From an uncultured Holophagaceae bacterium (GTDB taxonomy: Bacteria > Acidobacteriota > Holophagae > Holophagales > Holophagaceae): 61,240 nt of DNA. The stretch lies in NCBI GenBank assembly GCA_903868115.1, contig CAIPUA010000177.1:1-61240 (forward strand). The letters are read 5' to 3'. The position numbers were made by a program, and so were the translations under genes. Positions 39,180-49,026 of the stretch are shown piece by piece. The notes beneath the pieces are model-generated. The model saw only the letters and a list, made by a program, of their open reading frames with translations, ran no database searches and was not told the origin of the DNA. Position 1 is the first letter of the stretch. Each line of letters starts with the position of its first letter.

Positions 39180-39478
39180 TGGACGCCCCTGGTCTCGTGG
39201 AGGTCAATTTCCTTCGGGATGACCTCGTGGTGCGGGCCCCAGCAGGCACGCCCCTCCAGGAGATCGCGGACCACGCCGGAGCCGATCTCACCTTCGGTTG
39301 CCGCACCGGCTCCTGCGGAACCTGTCGTGTGCGCGTGGTGCGCGGGTTCGAACACGCCTCGCCGCCCGGACCCGAGGAGCGGGATTTCCTGGCCACCCTC
39401 GATGCGCCGCCCGATCACCGCCTCGCCTGCCAGATGTGCGTGAATGGCGATCTCGAGATCGAATACCTGGGGTTGTGA
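39179..39478 (+). CDS. 2Fe-2S plant-type ferredoxin in the methionine operon
   Basis: 99 residues. ATG at 39179 overlaps the stop of the previous gene (TGATG). Cluster ligands C41-x4-C46-x2-C49 (GCRTGSCGTC) and C84 (RLACQMC) are in normal places, giving a [2Fe-2S] fold of standard size. Sitting between the MetF fusion and MetH, it could carry electrons to MetF or reduce cob(II)alamin when MetH is reactivated; MetH usually takes these from flavodoxin. That role is inference. Confidence 0.9.
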   Translation: MDAPGLVEVNFLRDDLVVRAPAGTPLQEIADHAGADLTFGCRTGSCGTCRVRVVRGFEHASPPGPEERDFLATLDAPPDHRLACQMCVNGDLEIEYLGL

Positions 39479-39509
39479 CCCTGGAAGGAAAGAACGGTGA
39501 AATGCAGTC

Positions 39510-42500
39510 ATGACATCCCTGGCTTCCCTCCTCCTCGAACGGCCGCTCCTGCTGGATGGCGGTATGGGCACGCAGATCCTGGCCCGCAATCCGGGCCTGG
39601 ACGATTTTGGGGGTGCGGCCCTGGACGGCTGCATGGAGATTCTCAACGAACGACGGCCGGAGTGGATCCGCGATATTCATGCCGCCTATTTCGATGCAGG
39701 CTCCGACGCGGTGGAAACCAACACCTTCGGCGCCAACGAGGTAGTGCTCGGAGAATTCGGCATCGCCTATCGTACGGAAGAGCTAAATGCCGTTGCCGCC
39801 CGTCTGGCGAAGGAGGTGGCCCGCAGCTATGATCGGCCCCGCTTCGTGGTGGGCTCCATCGGCCCGGGCACCAAGCTTGTGACGCTGGGACACATCGATC
39901 CGGACGCGCTGTTCCAGTCCTACCGGGCGCAGATGCGCGGCCTGCTTTCGGGAGGTGCGGACGCCCTGCTCATCGAGACCTGTCAGGATCTGGGCCAGAT
40001 CAAGACCGCCATCCGCGCAGCCAGGGCCGCCATGGCGGACACGAGAATCCCGAAGCCAGTCTGGGTGCAGGTGACGGTGGAAACCACCGGTACCCTACTG
40101 CTCGGCACGGAGATCCAGGCAGCCCTCACGGCCATCGAGATGCTGGGTGTGGAGGTGCTGGGCCTCAACTGCGGCACGGGACCGGATGAAATGCAGGCAC
40201 CCCTCTCGGCCTTGGCGGAGGCCTCCCCCTTCCTCCTCAGCTGCCTACCCAATGCGGGCCTGCCGATCAACGAATCCGGCAAGCTGGTCTATCCCCTGGG
40301 GCCCGAGCCCTTCGCCGACAAGGTGGCCGCAGCCACCAAGGCCTTCAATCTCAACATCGTGGGGGGCTGTTGTGGCACGACGCCGGCGCACATTCAGGCC
40401 CTGGGACAGCGGCTGTCCAATTTCGCCATCACCCATCGCGTTCCCCGAATGGAACGCTCGGTGTCGAGTCTCTATCAGAGCGTGGCGCTGAGGCAGGAAC
40501 CTCGACCTCTCATCGTAGGTGAACGCACGAATGCCAACGGATCGAAGGCTTTCCGAGATGCGCTCGCCCAGGATGATTTCGACACCCTGATCGGTATCGC
40601 CAAGGACCAGCAACGGGAGGCCTCTCACATGCTGGATGTCTGCGTAGCATACGTGGGCCGCGACGAAATCCGGGATATGGATGAACTTCTGAAGCGCCTG
40701 GTCACGCAGTGTCCGTTGCCCTTGATGATCGATTCCACGGAGCCCGTGGTGATCGAGCGGGCCTTGAAACTCGCGCCCGGCAAGTGCGTGGTGAACTCCA
40801 TCAACTTCGAGGACGGAGAGGCTCGGGCGCGCCAGATCCTGGAGCTCTGCCGGGAGTACGGTGCGGGGGTGGTGGCGCTCACCATCGACGAGCAGGGCAT
40901 GGCCCAGGGCACGGTGCGCAAGCTGGAGGTCACCCGGCGCCTGGTGGATCTGGTGGTCGGCGAATTCCGATTCAATCCTTCCGATCTCATTCTGGATCCG
41001 CTCACCTTCACGCTGGGAAGCGGCGACGAGACCTATCGCCGTTCCGCCATGGAGACCCTGGACGCCATTCGGGAGATCAAGGCACGGCATCACGGCGTCC
41101 TCACCATGCTGGGCGTTTCCAATGTGTCCTTCGGCCTTAAACCCGCGGCCCGGCACGCGCTGAATGCCCTCATGCTCTACCACGCCGTGCAGGCCGGGCT
41201 GGATCTGGCGATCTTCAATTCGGCCAAGGTCATTCCTGTCGCCCGCATCCCCGAGGCTCAGCGTCGAGCCGCGGAGGATCTGATCTTCGACCGCCGCACC
41301 GCAGGCTACGACCCGCTGAAGGCGCTCATGGACTGTTTCGGCGATAGCAAAGCGATCGTGCTGCCAACCTCGACCCAGGAGGCGATGGGCCCCGAGGCCA
41401 GGTTGCGGCAGGACATCCTGGAGGGTGAGAAGCAGCGGATCCTGGCCGATGTGGATGAGGCCCTGAAGACCCACGATCCCCTGCACCTCATCAACGCCGT
41501 GCTGCTGAACGCCATGAAAGAAGTAGGCGAGCGCTTCGGCGCGGGCACCATGCAACTGCCCTTCGTGCTGGAGAGCGCGGAAGTGATGAAGTCCGCCATC
41601 GGCCGTATCCAGCCCTTTTTGCCGAAGGATGCGAGCACCTCCAAGGGCCGCGTGGTGTTGGCGACCGTGAAGGGCGATGTGCACGACATCGGCAAGAACC
41701 TGGTCGATATCATCCTTTCCAACAATGGTTTCGAGGTGGAGAACCTGGGCATCAAGCAGCCGGTGGAAGCCATTCTGGCCGCTGTCGAGCAGGCGCCGAC
41801 CCTCGCCCTCGGCCTCTCGGGCTTGCTGGTGAAGTCCACGGCCATCATGCGGGAGAACCTGATCCACATGGCCGAGAAGGGATTCACCGTGCCTGTGATC
41901 CTCGGGGGCGCCGCGCTGACAAGGGATTTCGTGGAACAGGAATGCGCGCCGCTCTATCCCGGCCTCGTCCGCTACGCCGAGGATGCCTTTGAAGGCCTCC
42001 GCGATCTGGAGCGACTGAGGCAGGGTAAAGCGCCCACCCCGGGTGCGGCGGCAGGCGGTTCGCAGATCACCGTGGTCCACCGGGGAGAGGGGGCTGTACC
42101 CCTCACGAGTGATGGGCAGAGTTCCTGGGTCCGCAGGCCTGCGGACCTTCCCGAACCGCCTTTCTGGGGCGTCCGGGACCTGGCCCACGGACCTGAGGCT
42201 CTCTTCGCCTTTCTGGATACCTTCGTGGTGATCCGCAATCGCTGGTCCTTCACGCAGGGGATGCTCAGCGATGTCGCCTTCGAGGCGGTGTTGAAGGAGA
42301 AAGCTGAACCTCTCCTGGAGACCTGGAAGCGACGCCTGCTGTCGGAGCCCCTGCTGCGTCCCAGAGCCCGGTACGGCTACTTCCCGGTCCAGGCGGCGGG
42401 GAATGCGTTGCGCATCTTCACACCGGACCGTTCGCGGGTGGTTTCAGAATGGCACTTTCCAAGGCAGGCGGCAGGGCGACGGCTGTGCATCCCGGATTTC

Positions 42501-42935
42501 TTCGAGCCCGTGGGCTCGGACCGCTTCGATGTGCTGGCCTTGCAGCTCGTGAGCCTTGGCCAGGAAGCCGCAGACCACGCGGCGGAACTTTTTGCCGCGG
42601 ACCGCTACGCCGACTATTTCACCTTCCACGGCCTGGCCACGGAACTCACCGAGGCCTACGCGGAACTCGTGCATGCGCGCATCCGCGGGGAGCTGGGCAT
42701 CCAGGGGCGGGATGGGACGCAGCTCCGCCAACTCTTCAGCCAGGGCTATCAGGGTTCGCGCTACTCCTTCGGCTACCCGGCCTGTCCGGAGCTCACAGGC
42801 AACGCGCTCCTGTTGGAACGGCTGGACGGTGCGGCCATCGGCGTGGAACTCACCGAAGAATTCCAGATGGTGCCAGAATATGCCACCAGTGCACTGGTGG
42901 CGTGGCATCCACAGGCCCGATACTTCGCGGTATGA
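39510..42935 (+). CDS. metH: Cobalamin-dependent methionine synthase MetH
   Basis: Methylates homocysteine with methyl-tetrahydrofolate via B12. 1141 residues, all modules present. The homocysteine domain has intact zinc ligands (GLNCGTGPDEM, GGCCGTTPAHI). The pterin domain follows (PLIVGERTNANGSKAFRDAL), then the B12 domain with DVHDIGKNLVDIIL (axial His725) and the SAM-dependent reactivation domain (residues about 890-1130: RYGYFPVQA, GYPACPELTGNALL, ATSALVAWHPQARYF). The start follows GGAAGG upstream. Third gene of the riboswitch-led operon. Confidence 0.97.
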   Translation: MTSLASLLLERPLLLDGGMGTQILARNPGLDDFGGAALDGCMEILNERRPEWIRDIHAAYFDAGSDAVETNTFGANEVVLGEFGIAYRTEELNAVAARLAKEVARSYDRPRFVVGSIGPGTKLVTLGHIDPDALFQSYRAQMRGLLSGGADALLIETCQDLGQIKTAIRAARAAMADTRIPKPVWVQVTVETTGTLLLGTEIQAALTAIEMLGVEVLGLNCGTGPDEMQAPLSALAEASPFLLSCLPNAGLPINESGKLVYPLGPEPFADKVAAATKAFNLNIVGGCCGTTPAHIQALGQRLSNFAITHRVPRMERSVSSLYQSVALRQEPRPLIVGERTNANGSKAFRDALAQDDFDTLIGIAKDQQREASHMLDVCVAYVGRDEIRDMDELLKRLVTQCPLPLMIDSTEPVVIERALKLAPGKCVVNSINFEDGEARARQILELCREYGAGVVALTIDEQGMAQGTVRKLEVTRRLVDLVVGEFRFNPSDLILDPLTFTLGSGDETYRRSAMETLDAIREIKARHHGVLTMLGVSNVSFGLKPAARHALNALMLYHAVQAGLDLAIFNSAKVIPVARIPEAQRRAAEDLIFDRRTAGYDPLKALMDCFGDSKAIVLPTSTQEAMGPEARLRQDILEGEKQRILADVDEALKTHDPLHLINAVLLNAMKEVGERFGAGTMQLPFVLESAEVMKSAIGRIQPFLPKDASTSKGRVVLATVKGDVHDIGKNLVDIILSNNGFEVENLGIKQPVEAILAAVEQAPTLALGLSGLLVKSTAIMRENLIHMAEKGFTVPVILGGAALTRDFVEQECAPLYPGLVRYAEDAFEGLRDLERLRQGKAPTPGAAAGGSQITVVHRGEGAVPLTSDGQSSWVRRPADLPEPPFWGVRDLAHGPEALFAFLDTFVVIRNRWSFTQGMLSDVAFEAVLKEKAEPLLETWKRRLLSEPLLRPRARYGYFPVQAAGNALRIFTPDRSRVVSEWHFPRQAAGRRLCIPDFFEPVGSDRFDVLALQLVSLGQEAADHAAELFAADRYADYFTFHGLATELTEAYAELVHARIRGELGIQGRDGTQLRQLFSQGYQGSRYSFGYPACPELTGNALLLERLDGAAIGVELTEEFQMVPEYATSALVAWHPQARYFAV

Positions 42936-42983
42936 GTCTGTGGTGTTGAATTGCCACGGCCCGTGCGCATTCTGAAGACACAG

Positions 42984-43145
42984 CTAGGTCTGCCTGAGAA
43001 GCCACGCCTTGAGCCGCTGATGAAAGCGGTTCGGGTCGGCCAGATCCTCGGAGCAGAGGCGGGCGGGGCAGTCGTCCAGGAGCGTGAAGATCAGCACCGG
43101 ACTCCGGGCATCCCGGATGCGACTCGTCTTCGATTCTTTACTCAT
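42984..43145 (-). CDS. Possible 53-residue protein
   Basis: Sits in the 310-base gap between metH and the UDG-like gene, on the opposite strand. It begins MSKESKTSRIRDARSPVLIF and ends NRFHQRLKAWLLRQT, with two cysteines (DDCPARLC). AGGAG lies ten bases before the ATG. An in-frame ATG at 43217 would make 77 residues. It reads as protein, but no family is recognised and no coupling supports it. Confidence 0.4.
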   Translation of the reverse strand: MSKESKTSRIRDARSPVLIFTLLDDCPARLCSEDLADPNRFHQRLKAWLLRQT

Positions 43146-43246
43146 GGGCGGAGCACTCCTGCGAGCCTCCGCCGGGACTGCCAAGCACATCGGGGTCTCC
43201 TGGACGGCGTGTTCCATCAAAGATAGGCATCTGGCAGACTTATGCC

Positions 43247-43849
43247 ATGGATCGAATTTTTCAAACTCCCGTCGCGCCCCTCTTCCCTCGGGAGGGATCG
43301 GTGCGCGTGATGCTCTTCGGGGAGGCCCCGGGTCCTCTCGGCGCCGACAAGAGCGGTATTCCGTTTTGGGGCGATAGGGCCGGGCGACCCGTCTTCCGGG
43401 CACTCGAAGCGGCGGGCCTGGCCCTGGTGCCGCCTGCAGCCTACGAAGACTGGGATGGGGCGCGTTTGAAGGAGCGGGGTCTGGAGCCGATTCTGCATGG
43501 GGTAGCCCTCAGTAACGCCTTTCCGAGTTGCCCCACCCGGGATGGCCAGACCTTCAGGGCGCCCACGGACCGGGAACTGGCATCCAGCGAAAACCTGAAT
43601 CGGATTGAACATGAACTGTCCATGGCTGCGATGCTCTGCCCCGGAAGACTGCGGGTCATTGCCATGGGTAAGCGGGCCGAGTGGCTGATCCGGCGGATCG
43701 AGGGAGGTCCGGTCTTCGATCTGTTCACCCTGCCGCACCCTTCGGCCCAGGGCCTACTACAGGCCGCGCCAGCAAAGGGGAAGGGTCTAAAATTAGCCGA
43801 TCTGCAGGCGGGCTGGGAATGCAGGTTGCAAGCCCTGCTGGGCCTCTGA
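43247..43849 (+). CDS. Uracil-DNA glycosylase superfamily protein
   Basis: 200 residues, no membrane segment. VMLFGEAPGPLGADKSGIPF and WGDRAGRPVFRAL correspond to the GEAPG...G.PF.G motif of family 4-like UDGs, and TLPHPSAQG resembles the second catalytic motif (HPS). VIAMGKRAEWLI is the usual core strand. No Fe-S cysteine set of family 4 is complete, so the family is uncertain. Predicted to excise uracil or a related base, or to be an inactive homologue. Confidence 0.75.
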   Translation: MDRIFQTPVAPLFPREGSVRVMLFGEAPGPLGADKSGIPFWGDRAGRPVFRALEAAGLALVPPAAYEDWDGARLKERGLEPILHGVALSNAFPSCPTRDGQTFRAPTDRELASSENLNRIEHELSMAAMLCPGRLRVIAMGKRAEWLIRRIEGGPVFDLFTLPHPSAQGLLQAAPAKGKGLKLADLQAGWECRLQALLGL

Positions 43850-43933
43850 GCTTTTCGCTTCGCGAAACTCGGCTTTGGTGTTCTTCTAACGGGTCGCGCA
43901 GCGTTCCGATGAACGCCGGGCCCGGAGGTGTAT

Positions 43934-45328
43934 GTGGCACGCTTGAACAAGACTTGGAAGACCGAGGCCCAGGAAATTGCACTGGCTGCGGAACTTCACA
44001 GCATTCTGGGAATCAGCCACCGGCAGGCCAAGGGCCTTGTGGATTCGGGCTGCGTGCAGGTGAACGGGACTGAGGCCCACAGCTACGGCCTGCGACTGAA
44101 GGCGGGAGATTCCATCGCCGTGACCTTCGATTCCGCGCGGGCCTACCAGGCTTTGCCCAAGCCACGGAAGGCGCTGGATGAGGCGGGTTTCAAGGTGCTC
44201 TTCGAGGATCACCATCTGGTCTTCGTCGACAAACCCGCGGGCCTCCTCACGGTGCCGGCGGAAAAGGGTCAGGAGAACAACCTCGCGGAGGCCCTCACGG
44301 ATCACTACCGCCGCCGAGGTTTCAAGCGCGTCCAGCTCTTCGTCGTGCATCGCCTGGACCGCTTCACTTCGGGTGTCCTCGTCTTCGCCAAGACTCCCGA
44401 GGCTCTCCACGGGCTCAAGACGGCCTTCGGAGCCCACAAATTGCAGCGAGTCTACAAGGCCATCCTGGTGGGCGAACTGCCCGAAAACGCAGGGACCCTG
44501 CTCGGCCATCTGGTGGAACGCAAGGATCTGAGGATGGCCGTGGTGCAACCCAAGAAGGATGAACACAAGGGAGCCAAGGCGGCGGTCACGCACTATCGGG
44601 TGCTGGAGCGCCTGCCTGGGTTCACGGTGGTGGAAGTAAAGCTGGAGACCGGCCGCCGCAACCAGATCCGCGTCCAGTTCGCGGATCGCGGATTTCCGCT
44701 GCTGGGCGATCAGGTCTATGGCGAAAAAAGCGAACTCCTGGACCGTCAGGCCCTTCATGCCGAGATCCTGGGTTTCCGCCATCCCGTCACGGATGAGCCG
44801 ATTACCGTCACCTCGCCCTTGCCCAGTGACATGGAAGAAGCCCTGAAGGCCCTGCGGACCCAGCGCCGGGTGGAGCGTGCCGAGGCTGGCATCCAGGGCG
44901 AGGCAGGCATCTACAAGCCGAAGATCACCAAGGGGCGAAAGCTGGAGAGGGTGCGCCGCGCTCAGCGCTACGCAGGTGAGGACTCCGTCCCAACGGAACT
45001 CCCTCCGAGTCGAAGATCTCGACCCGAGGAACCTCGATCCGAGAGAAAATATTCCCAAACCCCAGGAGAGGGGCGACCTGCGGGCGGGGCCAAGACTCGG
45101 CCCTCAGCAGACAGACGCCCCGCGCGTCCAGTTCGGCGATCTGCGGAAACACCACAGGAGCCGGGTGCTTCCAAACCGCGGGCGAAAGAGGGTTCGAAGC
45201 CCTTTGCCACATCGAGGCCCAAGCAAGGCGGTTCCGCGCGTCCTGGAACGGGCCCCAAAACTGCTAAGAAACCGGCCAAGGGGGGACCAGCGAAGGTCTA
45301 TACCACGCGTCCCAAGCGGATCAAATAG
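43934..45328 (+). CDS. RluA-family pseudouridine synthase with long basic C-terminal tail
   Basis: 464 residues from GTG 43934 (GGAGG at 43924-43928). An S4-like domain (GISHRQAKGLVDSGCVQVNG) is followed by the catalytic domain: VDKPAGLLTVPAE, VHRLDRFTSGVLVFAK (catalytic Asp142) and ETGRRNQIRVQF. From about residue 325 a low-complexity Lys/Arg/Pro/Ser/Gly tail of some 140 residues (RPAGGAKTRPSADRRPARP) follows. The tail is likely RNA-binding or disordered. The target uridine cannot be read. Confidence 0.92.
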   Translation: MARLNKTWKTEAQEIALAAELHSILGISHRQAKGLVDSGCVQVNGTEAHSYGLRLKAGDSIAVTFDSARAYQALPKPRKALDEAGFKVLFEDHHLVFVDKPAGLLTVPAEKGQENNLAEALTDHYRRRGFKRVQLFVVHRLDRFTSGVLVFAKTPEALHGLKTAFGAHKLQRVYKAILVGELPENAGTLLGHLVERKDLRMAVVQPKKDEHKGAKAAVTHYRVLERLPGFTVVEVKLETGRRNQIRVQFADRGFPLLGDQVYGEKSELLDRQALHAEILGFRHPVTDEPITVTSPLPSDMEEALKALRTQRRVERAEAGIQGEAGIYKPKITKGRKLERVRRAQRYAGEDSVPTELPPSRRSRPEEPRSERKYSQTPGEGRPAGGAKTRPSADRRPARPVRRSAETPQEPGASKPRAKEGSKPFATSRPKQGGSARPGTGPKTAKKPAKGGPAKVYTTRPKRIK

Positions 45329-45346
45329 GCTGCCGGGAGTCCCCAG

Positions 45347-46105
45347 ATGACCTTTCTGAATCCACCCCTTGCTGGCCACCTTGCCTTCGTCACAGGTTCG
45401 AGCCGTGGCATCGGTCGCGCCATCGCGCTGGAATTGGCGGAGTGGGGGGCTGATGTGGTCGTGCATGCCCTCCGGAACCTGGAGCTAGCCGAGGCGGTGG
45501 CCGAAGAAATTCGACAGGGTGGACACCGCTCCATGGCCGTCCTCGCCGATGTGAAGGACCGGGCGGCAATGGGGGCCTGCGCGGACCACGTGAAGGCCGA
45601 GATGGGCACCGTGGACATCCTGGTGAATAACGCCGGAACCCGCAAGGACGGCCATTTCATTCTCATGGGCCAGGCCACCTGGGACGAAGTCATGGACACG
45701 AATTTTCGTGGCTCCGTCCATACGACCCAGGTCTTCGTGCGGGGCATGATGGCCGGGAAATGGGGCCGGATCATCAACATCGTCAGCCCCGCAGCGATTC
45801 TCGGGACGCCCGGGCAGGCCAACTACGGCGCCAGCAAGGCGGCTGTCATCGGCCTCACCCGCAGCCTGGCTCGCGAACTCGCCCCCTTTGGCGTGCTCGT
45901 GAACGCTGTCAATCCCGGCCTCATCGCCACCGAATTGACGGCGGATCTCTCCGAAGAAGCCAAGCGGGATCTGCTGCTGCCCACCACCCTCAGGCGGGAA
46001 GGCATGCCCGAGGAGGTATCCCCCATGGTGGCCTTCCTGGCGAGCCCCTGGGCCAGCTACATTACCGGCCAGGTGCTCAATGTGGACGGCGGCCTCTGCC
46101 CCTGA
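45347..46105 (+). CDS. fabG: 3-oxoacyl-ACP reductase-like SDR
   Basis: 252 residues. NAD(P)-binding [21 protein letters not shown] at about 90, catalytic Tyr160/Lys164 in YGASKAA and a Ser in IVSPAAI, then [13 protein letters not shown] and the end [14 protein letters not shown]. All are classical FabG landmarks. It starts 18 bases after the RluA gene, so probably co-transcribed. Reaction specificity is inferred; many SDRs share this pattern. Confidence 0.85.
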   Translation: MTFLNPPLAGHLAFVTGSSRGIGRAIALELAEWGADVVVHALRNLELAEAVAEEIRQGGHRSMAVLADVKDRAAMGACADHVKAEMGTVDILVNNAGTRKDGHFILMGQATWDEVMDTNFRGSVHTTQVFVRGMMAGKWGRIINIVSPAAILGTPGQANYGASKAAVIGLTRSLARELAPFGVLVNAVNPGLIATELTADLSEEAKRDLLLPTTLRREGMPEEVSPMVAFLASPWASYITGQVLNVDGGLCP

Positions 46106-46139
46106 TCGGTGTTGCCTGGGTGAATTTTCCCTTACCCCC

Positions 46140-47573
46140 CTATCCCAGGATCTCCTGGTACAGCTCCAGGTAGCGCTTGGCGGAGACGCGCCAGCTGAAA
46201 TCCCGTTTCATGCCGCGCTGCTGGACCCGGGCCCAGTCCCGGGGATGGTGCACGTAGAGTTCGCAGGCTCGGGTGATGGTTTCCCCCAGCACCCAACCGT
46301 CCACGGGATCGAAGACGAAACCGGTGGCGGTGCTGTCGGCCAGGGTTGCAGCGGTGGTGTCCACTACCGTATCCGCCAGACCTCCCGTGCGGCGGACCAC
46401 CGGCAGGGCGCCGTATTTAAGGGCATAGAGCTGGGTGAGTCCGCAGGGCTCAAAGCGGCTAGGCACCAGCAGGGCATCGGCGCCGGCCAGAAGTCGGTGC
46501 GCCAGGGCTTCGTCGTAGCCGATCCGCACGGCGACCCGGCCGCGGTGATGATGGGCTGCCGCTTTGAAGCCCTTTTCCAGCGCAGGATCGCCCGCACCCA
46601 GTAGGGCCAACTGGGCTCCCAGGGAGACCAAGTGCTCCACATTTGACAGGATGAGATCCAGCCCCTTTTGGGTGGCGAGACGGCTCACTACGGCAAAGAG
46701 GGGGACGCGCGGAGCCTCCGCCAGGTGCAATTCCCGCTGAAGCAGGTTCTTACAGACCTTCTTGCCCGAGCGATGGGCGGCATCGAAGTGCGTGGCTAGG
46801 TGAGGGCTGGAGGCAGGACTCCACACCCGCCCGTCCACGCCGTTCAGGATGCCCACCAGATCATGCTGCCGGTAGGCCAGGAGCCCATCCAGCCCCTCAC
46901 CGAAGGCGGGTTCCTGGATTTCCCGAGCGTAGGTCGGGCTCACCGTGCTGAGGCGATCGGCGAAATGCAGCCCACCTTTAAGAAAACTGAGCTGGCCGTG
47001 GTACTCCACGCCGGCATTCCGGAAGGCCTCGGACGGCATCCAGAGCTTCTCCAGGACCCCCTTGTCGTAGATGCCCTGGTAGGCAAGATTGTGGATCGTC
47101 ATCACGGTGGCGGGGCGATCCCCACCCCATAGGGCGAGGTAGGCCGGAGCCAAGGCCGTCTGCCAGTCGTGGCAGTGGAGAATGCGCGGCCGCCAGCCAT
47201 GGGCATCGCCATGCTTGGCGAGCCAGGCAGCGGCGCAGGACAGGGCGCCGAAACGCAGATAGCTGTCTCCCGTCTCGTCATAGGGCCCACCCGGGCGATC
47301 GAAGAGCGCCGGGGCATCCAGCAGATAGAGAGGCACACCTTCGGGCGTCCGGGCCAGCAGGAAGCGCGCGGCCCCGGTGCCCAGGAGATTCGCCATGCCG
47401 CCCGCCAGTTCGGCGTCCGGAAAGGCCGTCTTCAGCGCCGGATAGGCCGGCAGAAGGATCCGGGCCCGCACGCCCACCTCGCGCTGGGCCAAGGGCAGCG
47501 CGGCCAGCACATCGCCCAAACCCCCGACCTTCACCCAAGGATAAAGTTCCGCAGCCACATGAAGGACTCGCAT
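46140..47573 (-). CDS. glgA: Glycogen synthase GlgA
   Basis: Adds glucose from ADP-glucose to glycogen. 477 residues, normal length. N-terminal KVGGLGDVLAALPLAQ (ADP-glucose loop), MTIHNLAYQGIYDKGVL, LNGVDGRVWSPAS; C-terminal EPCGLTQLYALKYGALPVV and RRTGGLADTVVD. It starts four bases after glgC, so the two form an operon. Glycogen branching and debranching genes lie some 41 kb away at the left edge. Confidence 0.96.
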   Translation of the reverse strand: MRVLHVAAELYPWVKVGGLGDVLAALPLAQREVGVRARILLPAYPALKTAFPDAELAGGMANLLGTGAARFLLARTPEGVPLYLLDAPALFDRPGGPYDETGDSYLRFGALSCAAAWLAKHGDAHGWRPRILHCHDWQTALAPAYLALWGGDRPATVMTIHNLAYQGIYDKGVLEKLWMPSEAFRNAGVEYHGQLSFLKGGLHFADRLSTVSPTYAREIQEPAFGEGLDGLLAYRQHDLVGILNGVDGRVWSPASSPHLATHFDAAHRSGKKVCKNLLQRELHLAEAPRVPLFAVVSRLATQKGLDLILSNVEHLVSLGAQLALLGAGDPALEKGFKAAAHHHRGRVAVRIGYDEALAHRLLAGADALLVPSRFEPCGLTQLYALKYGALPVVRRTGGLADTVVDTTAATLADSTATGFVFDPVDGWVLGETITRACELYVHHPRDWARVQQRGMKRDFSWRVSAKRYLELYQEILG

Positions 47574-47577
47574 CCCT

Positions 47578-48843
47578 TCACGATTCCAGGCAATCCAGCA
47601 TCCGCTGGGAAACCAGAGTCACGCCGTTGGGAGTGCGGTAGAAACGCCTCGCGTCGGCTTCGGGATCCTCCCCCACCACCAGACCCGGGGGAACACGAGT
47701 GCCTCGATCGACGACCACCCGCCGCAATCGGGCATGCCCGCCGATATTGGCCTCCGGAAGGACGATGGTCTCCTGGACATGGGCATGGGAATGGACCCGC
47801 ACCTGGGAAAAGAGCAGGGACTGGTAGACGGTGGCGCCCGATACGATGCAGCCGCCGCTGAGCACGCTGCTGATCGCCAGACCATTCCGATGAGGTCCGC
47901 TGTGAACGAACTTGGCGCCAGGAAGCTGTATCTGGTGGGTGAAAATGGGCCAGTCCCCGTCGTAGAGGTTCAGGGCGGGGTCCACATAGGTGAGATCCAT
48001 GTTCGCTTCCCAATAGGCGTCCACGGTCCCCACATCCCGCCAGTAGGGCGCCTTGTCCAGGTTGGGGATGCAGCTTTTCTCGAAGCTGTGGGCGCAAACC
48101 CGGGCCTTGTCGAGCAGATAGGGGATCAGATCCTTGCCGAAGTCGTGGCTGGACTTGGGATCCTCCGCGTCGCGCAGCAGTTCATGGAAGAGGAAGTCCT
48201 CCTTGAAGAGATAGATGCCCATCGAGGCCAAGCAGACACCCGGTTTCCCGGGAATGCAGGGCGGATCCTCGGGCTTTTCGACGAAGGCCACGATCCTGCC
48301 TTCCTCGTCCACATGGGCCACCCCGAATTCCTTCGCCTGCTGCTGGGGGACCTCCAGGCAGGCCACGGTCATGTCCGCATTCAAGCGGAAGTGATCCTCC
48401 AGAAAGATCCGGTAATCCATCTTGTAGACATGGTCCCCTGCCAGGATCAGCACATTCTCGGGATTGTGGGCCCGGATATTCGGGATGTTCTGGTAAACGG
48501 CGTCCGCGGTGCCGGTGTACCAGACGTCCCGGTCCAGGTTCTGCTGGGCCGGGAGGACATGCACGAACTCGTCCAGGATGGTGGGCAGGAAGGACCAACC
48601 GTATTGCAGGTGCTCCAGTAACCGATGGGAGTTGTACTGGGTCAGCACGACGATGCGCCGGAAGGCCGAGTTCACGCAGTTCGATAGGGCAAAGTCGATG
48701 ATCCGGTACTTGCCGCCGAAATCCAGGCCGGGCTTGGAGAGTTCCCGGGTCAGATCCATGAGCCGCGAGCCCCGCCCTCCCGCAAGGATCACCGCCACAG
48801 TGTTCTTCGGTGCGTAGCAGATGTCCCGGGGCGATGGCTGCAT
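47578..48843 (-). CDS. glgC: Glucose-1-phosphate adenylyltransferase GlgC
   Basis: Makes ADP-glucose, the controlled step of bacterial glycogen synthesis. 421 residues from ATG 48843 (GGAGG upstream). AVILAGGRGSRLMDLTRELS, KPGLDFGGKYRIIDFALSN (with the allosteric/substrate region), WYTGTADAVYQNI, FVEKP and PYWRDVGTVDAYWEANMDL; left-handed beta-helix end with SGGCIVSGATVYQSLL. First gene of the glgCA operon, divergent from sbcD. Confidence 0.97.
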   Translation of the reverse strand: MQPSPRDICYAPKNTVAVILAGGRGSRLMDLTRELSKPGLDFGGKYRIIDFALSNCVNSAFRRIVVLTQYNSHRLLEHLQYGWSFLPTILDEFVHVLPAQQNLDRDVWYTGTADAVYQNIPNIRAHNPENVLILAGDHVYKMDYRIFLEDHFRLNADMTVACLEVPQQQAKEFGVAHVDEEGRIVAFVEKPEDPPCIPGKPGVCLASMGIYLFKEDFLFHELLRDAEDPKSSHDFGKDLIPYLLDKARVCAHSFEKSCIPNLDKAPYWRDVGTVDAYWEANMDLTYVDPALNLYDGDWPIFTHQIQLPGAKFVHSGPHRNGLAISSVLSGGCIVSGATVYQSLLFSQVRVHSHAHVQETIVLPEANIGGHARLRRVVVDRGTRVPPGLVVGEDPEADARRFYRTPNGVTLVSQRMLDCLES

Positions 48844-49026
48844 CGAATTCCTCCAGGGCGGGCGGCAGGCATTTGCCTGTGGGGCAGTCTCAACCCTACA
48901 AAAGACATCGGAAAACGAACTCGGCTCCATGAATTTTCACACAAACCTATCGGGATCGCCACTCGGGAACCCTGGCTAATGCTTGGACGGGCTCCTAGGA
49001 TGAAGGCTCCCCTTTCACGGATTTTC

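Noticed and set aside
40245-42188. 647-codon frame opposite metH
   Set aside because: No motif, no ribosome site, mirrors MetH codons.
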